Shown: positions 45,227 to 54,749, counted from the first letter of the stretch. The stretch: DNA of 64,000 nt from Polynucleobacter sp. Tro8-14-1 (GCF_018881655.1 NZ_JACVPX010000006.1:1-64000), one strand, 5' to 3'. Numbers and translations: made by a program. Notes: generated by a model from the letters alone, not told the origin.

Positions 45227-45760
45227 ATGCGCTTTGCAGTGCTAATGCGTAAACAGAATATTGATAACCCATGGGTCTCGTTCCGCTGGGTGCCTCAGGA
45301 AGTATTGCCTGATTTTGGGCAATTTAATAGTCAACAAAGTAAATCCATTGTGGGTCAGTTTCTTGGGCGCGATGCTGATGGTGAATCCTGGCTATTCACA
45401 GGCTATGAACTTGATCTCTTTCCGGATGAGGCTGAGGGCTACTATCTCAATGTTTCTGCTACTACGCCCGCATGGTTTGTCATGTGGCGCTTGGAAGAAG
45501 ATATTGAGCGTTATATCGACGAGCAATCGCTTTCCTTGGCAAAATCTGAAGATTCCTTTGCAGTACCCCATCGCATTTGTGTCAGTTATAACGAAGCCGC
45601 TCGCTTACTCGATGGTGGTGAGTCGGTTGATACGATACCGCTGAGTGAGCAGCATGCATCGTGGTTGCAAGAGTATGTCAATGACAACTATCGGCCGGAA
45701 CCCAAAAAACGCCATAAGCCAGCTTCATTCAAGGGCGCGCAACGCCCTATGGAGGAATAA
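45227..45760 (+). CDS. DUF3305 protein, formate dehydrogenase locus
   Basis: 177 residues. FRWVPQEVLPDFG and WLFTGYELDLFPDEAEGYYLN, with ATTPAWFVMWRLEED, are the DUF3305 pattern. These proteins occur only with formate dehydrogenase genes and DUF3306; the molecular role is unknown. C-terminal tail is basic (PEPKKRHKPASFKG). Overlaps the next gene by one base (TAATG). Confidence 0.85.
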   Translation: MRFAVLMRKQNIDNPWVSFRWVPQEVLPDFGQFNSQQSKSIVGQFLGRDADGESWLFTGYELDLFPDEAEGYYLNVSATTPAWFVMWRLEEDIERYIDEQSLSLAKSEDSFAVPHRICVSYNEAARLLDGGESVDTIPLSEQHASWLQEYVNDNYRPEPKKRHKPASFKGAQRPMEE

Positions 45761-46326
45761 TGGCTGATGGATTTCTGGGACGTTGGTCTAAGCGTAAAGC
45801 GGGTAAAGAAGATGTCTCGCCAGAAAAAAAAGTAGAGGTTCCTAAAGAGGCTGATCAGGCTCAACTCGTTGAGGGCGCTCAAGAGGCTGCACCTCCGCCA
45901 GCTACCCTAGAGGATGTAGTCAAGATCGATCGTTTCGATCCAGACTTTTCTGCTTTTATGAAGCCGGATGTAGATCCCGCTGTTCAGCAGGCTGCTCTAA
46001 AGAAAATGTTTACCGATCCCCATTTCAACATCATGGATGGATTAGATATTTATATTGATGACTACAGTAAGCCGGATCCACTGCCACCTGGAATGCTGGA
46101 GAGAATGGTGCAGAGCGATATGCTCAACCTTTTCCGCAAATCGAGCGAAGAGCTTGGTCCAGAATCCCAGCAAAGCGTAAACCTAGCACCTGACCCGCGT
46201 CTTGAGGGTCGCACATTGGCAGCCGAACAGCAAACTGATTTAACATCCACACAACAAAAACCTACAGATCAGTTGGAAGAGGTGCCCAATAAGGTATCAA
46301 TAGAGTCTGAACAGAAAAAAACCTAA
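45760..46326 (+). CDS. DUF3306 protein, formate dehydrogenase locus
   Basis: 188 residues, low complexity at both ends. The core FLGRWSKRKAG (start) and FDPDFSAFMKPDVDPAVQQA then KKMFTDPHFNIMDGLDIYID and MVQSDMLNLF are the DUF3306 signature. Acidic, probably cytoplasmic and partly disordered. Its partner DUF3305 is upstream. Function unknown beyond association with formate dehydrogenase. Confidence 0.88.
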   Translation: MADGFLGRWSKRKAGKEDVSPEKKVEVPKEADQAQLVEGAQEAAPPPATLEDVVKIDRFDPDFSAFMKPDVDPAVQQAALKKMFTDPHFNIMDGLDIYIDDYSKPDPLPPGMLERMVQSDMLNLFRKSSEELGPESQQSVNLAPDPRLEGRTLAAEQQTDLTSTQQKPTDQLEEVPNKVSIESEQKKT

Positions 46327-46337
46327 GAAGATAGCGC

Positions 46338-48428
46338 ATGAGTCAAAAATTAGTCTGCAACTGTAATGGCACCATGCCTTTGGATGCAAAAGCTATCGGG
46401 GTTCCGATTCATCAATCCTTGTGCAGGCAGGAGGTCGGCTCTTTTTTAAAAGCGCTAGATGGTTCTGATTCTCTGGTGATAGCGTGTACACAAGAGGGTG
46501 CACTTTTTAGTGAGCTCGCTGACCAAGCTGAAAAGCCATTAGTTGCGCCACTGCGTTTTGTCAATATACGTGAAGTAGCTGGTTGGACTCAAGAGGCTAA
46601 AACATCCGGACCTAAAATTGCTGCGTTGTTAGCTTTAGCTGACATGCCTGAGGCTGAACCTGTTCCTGTTGTGAATTATGAAAGCCAGGGAAGATTATTA
46701 ATTATCGGCGCTGGGTCACAAGCCATTCCTTGGGCTGAAAAATTAAGCCCATCATTAGATGTTTCTGTCTTATGCACGCAGCCCGGTGACTTGCCGCTGA
46801 CCCGTAGCTACCCAATCTTTACTGGCGCAGTAACCAAGTTGGATGGTTACCTAGGAAACTTTTCAGTAAATTGGGATTTGCAAAATCCGATTGACCCAGA
46901 GATGTGTACTCGCTGTGGGGCCTGTGTTGAAGTATGTCCTGAGGGTGCCATTGATCTTTCCTTCCAGATTGATTTAATTAAGTGTAAATCCCATCGTGAC
47001 TGCGTTACTGCATGTGCCAGCATTGGCGCCATTTCTTTTGATCGCAAAGAGCGTGAACGTAATTCAGAATTCGATTTAATTTTGGACCTACGTGTAGACC
47101 CCAAAATGCGTATGAGTCAAACGCCCCAGGGTTACTTCGCTCCCGGTGTTGATCCCCTTGAGCAGGCGCTGGCAGTTAATCAACTCTCCGAGATGGTGGG
47201 GGAGTTTGAAAAGCCTAAATATTTTGCCTATAACGAAAAAATTTGTGCTCATGGCCGTAATGGCAAAGTAGGTTGCAGCGCTTGTATTGATGTTTGTTCA
47301 ACAGGCGCTATTGGTTCAATCTTTAAAAATGGCCAAGGTTCTGTAGAGGTCAATCCAAATCTTTGTATGGGTTGCGGAGCTTGTGCAACTGCATGCCCTT
47401 CCGGGGCAATGCGTTACAACTACCCAAGCGTTGCTCATCAGGGCAAAGAACTCAAAACGGTAGCGAGCGTCTTTACCGCCGAAGCTAAAAAGATTAATCA
47501 AGCGATGGCCCCCAGCTTGCTTTTACATACCCTAAAAGCGGGTACGCAAATGATTGATGGCTTGGGCAGATCAGCGCATGTTATGCCAAAGCAATACGAA
47601 GGCCTCCCTGCATTTGTGATTCCTTATGGCATTGAGCATATTGCCTCTACTGGTTTGGACTTATGGCTGGGCGCACTGACGTATGGTTTTGCGGAAGTGA
47701 CTTTGTTGTTAAGTGGAGACGAGGATCCTGCCTATTGTGCAGCACTTGAAGAGCAGGTAGTTTTAGCAAATAGCATTCTGAATGCGTATGGCTTTGACGA
47801 TCGCATTCATCTGATCTTGGCTAGTTCTGCCGAAGATATGGCGACGGTGTCTAAAGCAATGGGCGTATTACGTCAGCGAGGAGCACTCAGTCCGATCTGC
47901 ACTCCTGCAAGTATTGGTTTATCGAATCAAAAACGCGAAACGCTTGAGGCAGTCTTAGAGCATTTGCAAAAACATGCGAAGACTCCGTTGCCAGAGATGG
48001 GCGCTGCACTTCCAAAGTCTTCCTTGTTAGGGGGCCTGACAATGAATAAAGATGCTTGCACCTTGTGCATGTCTTGTGTGAGTGGCTGCCCTGAAGGCGC
48101 GCTTTTAGATAATCCCGATGAACCCATTCTTTCTTTTATTGAGAAGCAGTGTGTTCAGTGCGGCATCTGCGTGCAAACCTGTCCCGAGAAGGCCTTAACC
48201 CTTATGCCTCGTTTGCAAACCGTTGAGCAACGCAAGCAACGGACTACCTTGAATGAAACCCAGGCATTCCATTGCATCAGCTGCGGCAAGCCTTTTGGAA
48301 CACTTAAGATGGTTGATTTGATGCTCAGCAAGCTTGGTGCGCATGGTGCTTTTGCTGGAGCTGCAATGGATCGATTGAAGATGTGTAGTGATTGTCGAGT
48401 GGTAGATATGGTGAAAAAAGAAACATGA
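46338..48428 (+). CDS. Multi-cluster 4Fe-4S ferredoxin-type protein
   Basis: 696 residues. Clusters in order: CTRCGACVEVCPEGA (about residue 192), a degenerate CKSHRDCVTACASIG, GCSACIDVCSTGA, CMGCGACATACPSGA, and after a 200-residue insert CTLCMSCVSGCPEGA and CVQCGICVQTCPEKA. A final CISCGKPFGTLKM and MCSDCRVVDM suggest a zinc ribbon. The N-terminal 180 residues look like a divergent flavin or thiol-type domain. Proteins like this occur beside DUF3305/3306 and TorD genes and probably deliver electrons to or from formate dehydrogenase. The TorD gene overlaps its stop (ATGA). Confidence 0.85.
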   Translation: MSQKLVCNCNGTMPLDAKAIGVPIHQSLCRQEVGSFLKALDGSDSLVIACTQEGALFSELADQAEKPLVAPLRFVNIREVAGWTQEAKTSGPKIAALLALADMPEAEPVPVVNYESQGRLLIIGAGSQAIPWAEKLSPSLDVSVLCTQPGDLPLTRSYPIFTGAVTKLDGYLGNFSVNWDLQNPIDPEMCTRCGACVEVCPEGAIDLSFQIDLIKCKSHRDCVTACASIGAISFDRKERERNSEFDLILDLRVDPKMRMSQTPQGYFAPGVDPLEQALAVNQLSEMVGEFEKPKYFAYNEKICAHGRNGKVGCSACIDVCSTGAIGSIFKNGQGSVEVNPNLCMGCGACATACPSGAMRYNYPSVAHQGKELKTVASVFTAEAKKINQAMAPSLLLHTLKAGTQMIDGLGRSAHVMPKQYEGLPAFVIPYGIEHIASTGLDLWLGALTYGFAEVTLLLSGDEDPAYCAALEEQVVLANSILNAYGFDDRIHLILASSAEDMATVSKAMGVLRQRGALSPICTPASIGLSNQKRETLEAVLEHLQKHAKTPLPEMGAALPKSSLLGGLTMNKDACTLCMSCVSGCPEGALLDNPDEPILSFIEKQCVQCGICVQTCPEKALTLMPRLQTVEQRKQRTTLNETQAFHCISCGKPFGTLKMVDLMLSKLGAHGAFAGAAMDRLKMCSDCRVVDMVKKET

Positions 48429-49075
48429 GCGAAATTGCGAAAGAAGCAGCAAAAGAGAATCTATCCGCCGAAGTAGGCGATGTAGGCTTGCCTGAGGATT
48501 TGGCTAGGGCCGATTTATATGGCTTGATCGCCCGCTTTTTTCAGATGCCGCCCGATCAAGAGCTTTTAGATCAAATTGCCGCTACCGCCGATCAACAAGA
48601 TGCTGCCGATGAGGCGCCCTTGGCTAAGGTTTGGATGGACGTAGTGGAGGTCGCTAAAAATAATCCCGCTAAAGCTTGGCATGATGAGTTTGATTTGAAT
48701 TTCATCAGTGTTGGTAAGCCGAATGTCATTTTGAATGGCTCCTTTTACATGGCAGGCCATCTAAATGAAAAGCCCTTAGTGAATATTCGCAAGGCTTTAG
48801 AGGGTTTTGGGCTTGAGGCCGCAGAAGAGGTGACTGAAACTGAAGACCACATCTCAGCCCTCAGTGAGGTCATGCGTTATCTCATCGCGGGGGATGACGT
48901 GGAGATCTCAAACCTTACAAATCAAAGGGTTTTTTTCAATGAGCATATTCGTCCCTGGTATGACGAATTTTGCGATGCTATAGAAGGCATACCGGAGATG
49001 CATCTGTATCACCCAATCGCAGCCCTAACTAGGGAGTTTCTAGCAATCGAAGGGCAAGGCTTTGACATGATTTGA
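48425..49075 (+). CDS. TorD/DmsD-family molecular chaperone
   Basis: 216 residues from the ATG at 48425 (ATGA overlap); an earlier in-frame start is out of place. Helical protein with DLARADLYGLIARFFQMPPD and LNFISVGKPNVILNGSFYMAG, then FFNEHIRPWYDEFCDAIEG, typical of TorD chaperones that bind the Tat signal of molybdo- or tungsto-enzymes and help cofactor insertion. FdhA, downstream, carries such a Tat signal and is the obvious client. Confidence 0.88.
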   Translation: MSEIAKEAAKENLSAEVGDVGLPEDLARADLYGLIARFFQMPPDQELLDQIAATADQQDAADEAPLAKVWMDVVEVAKNNPAKAWHDEFDLNFISVGKPNVILNGSFYMAGHLNEKPLVNIRKALEGFGLEAAEEVTETEDHISALSEVMRYLIAGDDVEISNLTNQRVFFNEHIRPWYDEFCDAIEGIPEMHLYHPIAALTREFLAIEGQGFDMI

Positions 49076-49153
49076 TGTTGCATCGCAATATAAATATTGC
49101 CTTAATAACTAATAGTTACACCAATATGTCAAAAATGCGATTTCCTATTACAC

Positions 49154-49167
49154 TTGATGCAAATCAA
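49154..49167. promoter_or_regulatory. Perfect FNR/CRP-type palindrome before the formate dehydrogenase genes
   Basis: TTGATGCAAATCAA, identical to the FNR consensus TTGAT-N4-ATCAA. Its centre is about 30 bases upstream of the ATG at 49191, so as an activator site at -41.5 it would put the transcription start inside that gene. Confidence 0.6.
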
Positions 49168-49190
49168 GAATAATCCGATAGGAGCATGCA

Positions 49191-49412
49191 ATGACCACTA
49201 AATCCAAGGTTGCTTTAAGCGAAGAAAACAAGCCGTCGCGCCGTAAGTTCTTTATTGGTGCAAGCGCTGCAGTTGGAGCTGTCGCTGTAGTGAGCCAAAC
49301 TCCAGTTGGCAAAGCAGTTATCCAAGAAATTACTGGCGCTAAAGCGGTGCAAGATGTTGGTCAAACGATGACTGCTCACATGCGCAAGTACTACGAATCC
49401 ACTCTGATTTAA
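49191..49412 (+). CDS. Small Tat-signal protein, formate dehydrogenase locus
   Basis: 73 residues. Twin-arginine segment SRRKFFIGASAAVGAVAVVS, followed by a short mature part ending in MRKYYESTLI. Small proteins of this kind (formate dehydrogenase region Tat target) occur directly upstream of fdhA in many proteobacteria. Function unknown. AGGAG is 7 bases before the ATG. The FNR-type palindrome is upstream. Confidence 0.85.
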   Translation: MTTKSKVALSEENKPSRRKFFIGASAAVGAVAVVSQTPVGKAVIQEITGAKAVQDVGQTMTAHMRKYYESTLI

Positions 49413-49467
49413 CAATCTTCGTTTCACTGTTTCTAAATAAATATAAAAACTTTCTCAGGGACATCAT

Positions 49468-52446
49468 ATGAGTCTGACTCGTAAATCCAATACCCCACAA
49501 AGCAGTCGTTCCACATCGCGCCTGATCGGTAGTCTGTCACGCGGCTTAAAAGCTGCTGTTCCAACGATGGATCGCCGCACATTCCTCAAGCGGTCGGGCG
49601 TAGGGGTTGGCGCTGGTATCGCTGCTAGTCAATTAAGTTTTGTTCAAAAAGCATCTGCTGAGCAAAGCAAGGCAATGCTAGATGGCAAGGGAAAGATTGA
49701 GGTTAAGAGATCTATTTGTACCCACTGTTCTGTGGGCTGCGCAGTAGATGCCACCGTTGAGAATGGCGTATGGGTCCGTCAAAACCCAGTATTTGATTCC
49801 CCAATTAATATGGGTGCTCACTGTGCTAAAGGCGCTGCCTTGCGTGAGCACGGACATGGTGATTACCGTTTGCGTTACCCAATGAAGTTGGTTGATGGAA
49901 AGTACCAACGCATTTCTTGGGATCAAGCCTTAACTGAAATTACCGCTCAGATGAAGGATATTCGCCAGAAATATTCTCCGGATGCAATGTTCTTCATCGG
50001 CTCCTCCAAACACAATAATGAACAGTCCTACTTACTCCGTAAGTGGGTCTCTTTCTTTGGCACAAACAATACAGATCATCAAGCTCGTATTTGTCACTCC
50101 ACAACAGTAGCGGGTGTTGCAAACACCTGGGGCTATGGTGCGATGACCAATAGCTACAACGACATGATGAATGCCAAGGCTGCTTTGTACATTGGTTCAA
50201 ATGCGGCTGAAGCGCACCCAGTTTCGATGTTGATGTTATTGCACGCAAAAGAAAACGGTTGCAAAGTGATCGTTGTAGATCCACGTTACACCCGTACTGC
50301 TGCTAAGTCAGACCAGTACATCCGCATTCGTTCTGGTACTGATATTCCTTTCTTATTCGGTATGCTGTATCACATCTTTAAAAATGGCTGGGAAGATAAG
50401 AAGTACATCAACGACCGTGTTTATGGCATGGAAGAGATTCGTAAAGAAGTGATGGAGAAGTGGGCGCCTGCTGCAGTTGAGGAGGCTTGTGGTGTGCCTG
50501 AGGCTCAGGTTTACCAAGCTGCTAAAACTATGGCAATGAATCGTCCTAGTACCGTTGTTTGGTGTATGGGTCAAACCCAGCACACTATCGGTAATGCGAT
50601 TGTGCGCGCCTCTTGTATTTTGCAATTGGCTTTAGGTAACATAGGTAAGTCTGGTGGTGGTACTAATATTTTCCGCGGTCACGATAACGTTCAGGGTGCA
50701 ACTGACGTTGGCCCTAACCCAGATTCATTGCCGGGTTACTATGGTTTGGCTGCTGGCTCATGGAAGCACTTCTCAACAGTTTGGGGTGTTGACTATGAGT
50801 GGATTAAAGGTCGTTATGCGCCTGACATGATGGAGAAATCCGGCACTACTGTGTCTCGTTGGGTTGATGCTGTTCTCGAGAAGAATGACATGATCGACCA
50901 GCAGACTAACGTAAAAGGCTTGTTCTTCTGGGGTCATGCACCTAACTCACAAACGCGTGGCCTCGACATGAAGCGTGCGATGGATAAGTTGGATCTCTTG
51001 GTAGTGGTTGATCCATATCCAAGTGCTACTGCTGCAATGGCAGCAATGCCTGCTGCAGAAGGACAAGCGGTTAATAAGAATCGCAATGTGTACTTATTGC
51101 CTGCAGCAACGCAGTTTGAAACTTGCGGTTCAGCGACAGCTTCCAATCGTTCATTACAGTGGCGTGAGAAAGTAATTGATCCATTGTTTGAATCTGTTCC
51201 TGACCACGTGATCATGCAGGCTTTTGCTGATCGCTTAGGCTTCGGAGAAGAGTTGTCTAAGAATTACAAAATGCTTAGTTCCAAATTTGCCGGTAAGCAA
51301 TGGAAAGAGCCGCAAATTGAAGACATCCTGCGCGAGATTAATCGCTCTTGCTGGACCATTGGATACACAGGTCAAACTCCTGAGCGCCTCAAGGCTCACA
51401 TGAGAATGGTGGCAACCTTTGATCCGAAGACCTTGAAGTCTCGTGGTGCTGTTGATCCAGTTACTGGCTATGACACTACTGGCGACTACTATGGCTTGCC
51501 TTGGCCTTGCTACGGTACAGCAGCTATTAAGCATCCTGGCTCACCAAATCTGTATGACACAAGTAAGAGTGTGATGGAGGGCGGTGGTAACTTCCGCGCT
51601 AACTTCGGTGTTGAGCGTGATGGCGTCAGCTTGCTTGCTGCCGATGGATCCCACTCTAAGGGTGCTGCAATTACTACCGGCTACCCAGAGTTTGATCACG
51701 TGTTTATGAAGAAATTAGGTTGGTGGGATCAGTTAACTGAAGACGAGAAAAAACTCGCTGAAGGTAAAAACTGGAAGACTGACTTATCTGGTGGTATTCA
51801 GCGCGTGGTAATGAAGAATGGCTGTCATCCGTTTGGTAACGCCAAGGCGCGTGCGGTGGTTTGGAACTTCCCAGACCCAGTTCCAATTCACCGTGAAGCG
51901 CTCTACAGTACAAACGCTCCAATGATGCGTAAGTACCCAACAGCTGCCGATAAGAAAAACTTCTGGCGCTTGCCAACCCTCTATAAAACTGTTCAAGATC
52001 AAAACTTGAATCAGAAGTTATATGAGAAGTTCCCAATCATTCTGACTTCAGGTCGTTTGGTTGAGTACGAGGGTGGTGGTGATGAGACTCGTTCCAACCC
52101 ATGGTTAGCAGAACTCCAACAAGAAAACTTTGTGGAGATTAATCCTAAGGCTGCAGCAGATCGTGGCATTGAGAACTGGGATTATGTTTGGGTGAAATCA
52201 CCAACAGGTGCCAAGATCAAAGTACGCGCATTAGTGACTGAGCGTGTTGACCAAGGAACCGCGTTTGTACCATTCCACTTTGCTGGCTGGTGGCAGGGCG
52301 AAAATATTCGCAAGTACTACCCAGAGGGTGCTGCGCCGATAGTTCAGGGTGAAGCGGTTAATACTGCAACTACTTATGGTTATGACATGGTGACGATGAT
52401 GCAAGAAACGAAAACCACAATGTGTCAAATCGAGAAATTTGCCTAA
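49468..52446 (+). CDS. Formate dehydrogenase, large (catalytic) subunit
   Basis: 992 residues. Periplasmic molybdo/tungsto-bis-MGD enzyme oxidising formate to CO2. Tat signal at about residues 35-65 (MDRRTFLKRSG). The 4Fe-4S cluster motif CTHCSVGCAVDATVENG is at about 87. The metal ligand is Cys209 (codon TGT at 50092-50094) in ARICHSTTVAG, so this is a cysteine enzyme and not selenocysteine. Cofactor motifs include GAMTNSYNDMMNAKAALYIGSNAAEAH and the C-terminal RVDQGTAFVPFHFAGWWQGEN. The first gene of the enzyme proper, followed 27 bases later by fdhB. Confidence 0.95.
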   Translation: MSLTRKSNTPQSSRSTSRLIGSLSRGLKAAVPTMDRRTFLKRSGVGVGAGIAASQLSFVQKASAEQSKAMLDGKGKIEVKRSICTHCSVGCAVDATVENGVWVRQNPVFDSPINMGAHCAKGAALREHGHGDYRLRYPMKLVDGKYQRISWDQALTEITAQMKDIRQKYSPDAMFFIGSSKHNNEQSYLLRKWVSFFGTNNTDHQARICHSTTVAGVANTWGYGAMTNSYNDMMNAKAALYIGSNAAEAHPVSMLMLLHAKENGCKVIVVDPRYTRTAAKSDQYIRIRSGTDIPFLFGMLYHIFKNGWEDKKYINDRVYGMEEIRKEVMEKWAPAAVEEACGVPEAQVYQAAKTMAMNRPSTVVWCMGQTQHTIGNAIVRASCILQLALGNIGKSGGGTNIFRGHDNVQGATDVGPNPDSLPGYYGLAAGSWKHFSTVWGVDYEWIKGRYAPDMMEKSGTTVSRWVDAVLEKNDMIDQQTNVKGLFFWGHAPNSQTRGLDMKRAMDKLDLLVVVDPYPSATAAMAAMPAAEGQAVNKNRNVYLLPAATQFETCGSATASNRSLQWREKVIDPLFESVPDHVIMQAFADRLGFGEELSKNYKMLSSKFAGKQWKEPQIEDILREINRSCWTIGYTGQTPERLKAHMRMVATFDPKTLKSRGAVDPVTGYDTTGDYYGLPWPCYGTAAIKHPGSPNLYDTSKSVMEGGGNFRANFGVERDGVSLLAADGSHSKGAAITTGYPEFDHVFMKKLGWWDQLTEDEKKLAEGKNWKTDLSGGIQRVVMKNGCHPFGNAKARAVVWNFPDPVPIHREALYSTNAPMMRKYPTAADKKNFWRLPTLYKTVQDQNLNQKLYEKFPIILTSGRLVEYEGGGDETRSNPWLAELQQENFVEINPKAAADRGIENWDYVWVKSPTGAKIKVRALVTERVDQGTAFVPFHFAGWWQGENIRKYYPEGAAPIVQGEAVNTATTYGYDMVTMMQETKTTMCQIEKFA

Positions 52447-52473
52447 GTCAAAAAATAAGGTCAGGAGAACACA

Positions 52474-53130
52474 ATGGCAAGAATGAAATTTATTTGCGAC
52501 ACGGAGCGATGCATTGAGTGCAACGGTTGTGTCACAGCCTGTAAGAATGAAAACGAAGTACCTTGGGGTGTTAATCGTCGTCGCGTTGTAACGGTGAATG
52601 ACGGCATCATTGGTCAAGAAAAATCAGTTTCAGTTGCTTGCATGCACTGTAGCGATGCTCCTTGTATGGCCGTATGCCCAGTAGATTGTTTCTACCGCAC
52701 GGATGAGGGTGTTGTGCTGCACGATAAAGATATCTGTATCGGTTGCGGTTACTGCTCTTTTGCCTGTCCATTTGGCGCACCACAGTTCCTCAGCAAGGGT
52801 GCCTTCGGCTCCCGCAGCAAAATGGATAAGTGCACATTCTGTAGTGGCGGCCCAGAAGAAAACGGCAGCGTTGCAGAGTTTGAAAAGTATGGCCGCAATC
52901 GTTTGGCAGAAGGCAAGTTACCACTTTGCGCTGAAATGTGCTCTACCAAGGCATTGATTGGCGGCGATAGTGATGTCATTAGTGGCATCTTTAATAATCG
53001 CGTTGCTACCCGTGAGAAGAATGGCAAGTACCCAGGATCCAAAGCCTTTGGTTGGAATACTGCTTACGGTGGACCGGATGCGCCAGCACCTACACCAACG
53101 CCTGCTGCAAAAATTCCAGGAGCTCAATAA
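52474..53130 (+). CDS. Formate dehydrogenase, iron-sulfur subunit
   Basis: 218 residues, electron-transfer subunit. Four cysteine-rich cluster motifs: CDTERCIECNGCVTACKNEN, CMHCSDAPCMAVCPVDC, CIGCGYCSFACPFGAPQF and CTFC with CAEMCSTKALIGG. C-terminal Pro/Ala-rich end. No Tat signal, so it would be exported with FdhA by the hitchhiker route. Its stop overlaps the start of the small lipoprotein gene by one base (TAATG). Confidence 0.93.
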   Translation: MARMKFICDTERCIECNGCVTACKNENEVPWGVNRRRVVTVNDGIIGQEKSVSVACMHCSDAPCMAVCPVDCFYRTDEGVVLHDKDICIGCGYCSFACPFGAPQFLSKGAFGSRSKMDKCTFCSGGPEENGSVAEFEKYGRNRLAEGKLPLCAEMCSTKALIGGDSDVISGIFNNRVATREKNGKYPGSKAFGWNTAYGGPDAPAPTPTPAAKIPGAQ

Positions 53131-53366
53131 TGAAAGTAAATTTCAAAACTCTCGGTCTGTGTTTTGCAGCAGCAGCTTTGTTGGGGGCTTGCTCTGAGCC
53201 TCCAGAAATTGCTGCTAAAGCTGCTAAGCGTCCAGATGTTGCTCCTTATATGGGCGCCAATAATGGATTTATGACTAAGAATTGGACGCCAGGCAACCAG
53301 GCCAGTTGGACCGAGTCGATTGATAAGCGCAATCAGAATCAAAACGAATACAGTCGCGTTAAGTGA
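53130..53366 (+). CDS. Small lipoprotein between fdhB and fdhC
   Basis: 78 residues. Lipoprotein signal KTLGLCFAAAALLGAC, lipid-linked Cys at residue 20, mature part with a KNWTPGNQASWTESI segment. No family known to me, but small lipoproteins are found at this place in related fdh operons. It may be an accessory of the membrane complex. Confidence 0.7.
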   Translation: MKVNFKTLGLCFAAAALLGACSEPPEIAAKAAKRPDVAPYMGANNGFMTKNWTPGNQASWTESIDKRNQNQNEYSRVK

Positions 53367-53413
53367 TCAACTCAATAACAATAAATAAAACGAAAACGTT
53401 TAAGGACATGTGT

Positions 53414-54469
53414 ATGAAACGATCATTTTCTAAAGTTCTACGCACTTTGGTAGTGGCTGCAGGTTTGTCACTGACTCTTGCGAGTGGTATGAGCTTGGCT
53501 GAGCGTGCACCGATGGCGCCTTTGCCTTCCCCTAGTGGAGTAGACGTGCCTCCTGCATCTGTGCCGGCAAATCCAAACGCTTTGGCCAATGGCACTCAAG
53601 CGCAGGCTCAGCCAGCAAATCTATCCATTTTCATGGCGCCAAACAGCGATCCACAAAATTACGTCAGCATTCCTGATAAGCAAGCAGGTGTTTTGATCCA
53701 GCGTGCCGGTCAAGAATGGCGCGTGATTCGTAACGGCATCATTACCGTTTATGGAGGCTGGTTATTGGCGATTGCTTTCTTTGGAATTATTGCTGTCTAC
53801 ACCCTCAAAGGCTCAATCAAACTGCATGAGCCATTGTCGGGCATTAAAGTGAAGCGTTTTAGCGCATTTGACCGTATCACTCACTGGGTGATGGCTTTTA
53901 GCTTCCTGGCCTTAGCGTTTACTGGTTTGATGATTTTGTATGGCAAATATTTTGCAATGCCATTGATGGGCGGTGTCGCATATGGATCCTTCTTGTTTGT
54001 TTGCAAGAATATTCATAATTTTTCCGGCCCATTATTTACTCTTAGCATTGTGATTTTCTTTTTGCTCTTTGCCGGCAAGAATATTCCAGAAAAAGGCGAT
54101 CTCAATTGGTTGTTAACTTTCGGTGGAATGTTTAGCGGCAAGCATGTGCCTGCTGGCTTCTTCAATATGGGTGAGAAATTTTGGTTCTGGTTTGGTATGA
54201 CTTTCTTAGGCTTAGTAATTTCTGCCTCAGGATTTGTGCTCGACATGATCGTGCCGTTTATGCAGATAGAGTACCTGCGTGGCACGATGCAAATCGCCAA
54301 CATCATTCATAGTAGTGCTGCAATCTTGATGACTACTATGGCGATGGGCCACATTTATATCGGTACTATTGGCATGCAAGGCTCAATCGATGGCATGAAG
54401 ACCGGCTATGTAGATGCTACTTGGGCTAAAGAGCACCATGAGCTCTGGTATGACAAACTGAATAAATAA
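53414..54469 (+). CDS. Formate dehydrogenase cytochrome b556 (gamma) subunit
   Basis: 351 residues from the ATG at 53414, preceded by AAGGA at 53402-53406; a frame open to 53363 is not used. Signal-like N-terminus, periplasmic Pro-rich segment (to about residue 95), then four or more membrane helices with heme histidines in FDRITHWVMAFSFLALAFTG, NIHNFSGPLFTLSI and IIHSSAAILMTTMAMGH. Passes formate electrons to the quinone pool. Belongs to the NrfD-independent FdnI-type family. Confidence 0.92.
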   Translation: MKRSFSKVLRTLVVAAGLSLTLASGMSLAERAPMAPLPSPSGVDVPPASVPANPNALANGTQAQAQPANLSIFMAPNSDPQNYVSIPDKQAGVLIQRAGQEWRVIRNGIITVYGGWLLAIAFFGIIAVYTLKGSIKLHEPLSGIKVKRFSAFDRITHWVMAFSFLALAFTGLMILYGKYFAMPLMGGVAYGSFLFVCKNIHNFSGPLFTLSIVIFFLLFAGKNIPEKGDLNWLLTFGGMFSGKHVPAGFFNMGEKFWFWFGMTFLGLVISASGFVLDMIVPFMQIEYLRGTMQIANIIHSSAAILMTTMAMGHIYIGTIGMQGSIDGMKTGYVDATWAKEHHELWYDKLNK

Positions 54470-54479
54470 GGATAAGGCC

Positions 54480-54749
54480 ATGAAAAGAATCATTGCTCTT
54501 ACGTTTTGCGTATTTGCTGCCTCCTCGGTAATGGCGACGTTGCCACCATTGAGCCCAGAGGCACAAGAGGCTGCTAATTTGGCTAAAGCTAAAGCCGCTT
54601 ATGGCGATAAGGTGGGTGCGTACCAATTGTGTCAATCCATGAATAGAGTTGCTGATCGTTTTAGAGTCTCTGGAACTCCTGCGCCGACTGCCTGTGTTGC
54701 CCCTCCGCCGTTTGTACCTCCTGTTGCATCGGCACCCGCTGCCAAGTAA
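54480..54749 (+). CDS. Small exported protein at the end of the fdh operon
   Basis: 89 residues. Signal peptide MKRIIALTFCVFAASSVMAT, mature part with a helix (LSPEAQEAANLAKAKAAY) and two cysteines (QLCQSM and TACVAP), ending Pro/Ala-rich. No known family. It ends one base before the convergent tupC stop with no gap, and the operon terminator lies inside tupC. Confidence 0.7.
   Translation: MKRIIALTFCVFAASSVMATLPPLSPEAQEAANLAKAKAAYGDKVGAYQLCQSMNRVADRFRVSGTPAPTACVAPPPFVPPVASAPAAK

Noticed and set aside
50092..50094. Possible selenocysteine in FdhA
   Set aside because: The codon is TGT (cysteine), not TGA, and no internal stop occurs in the gene.
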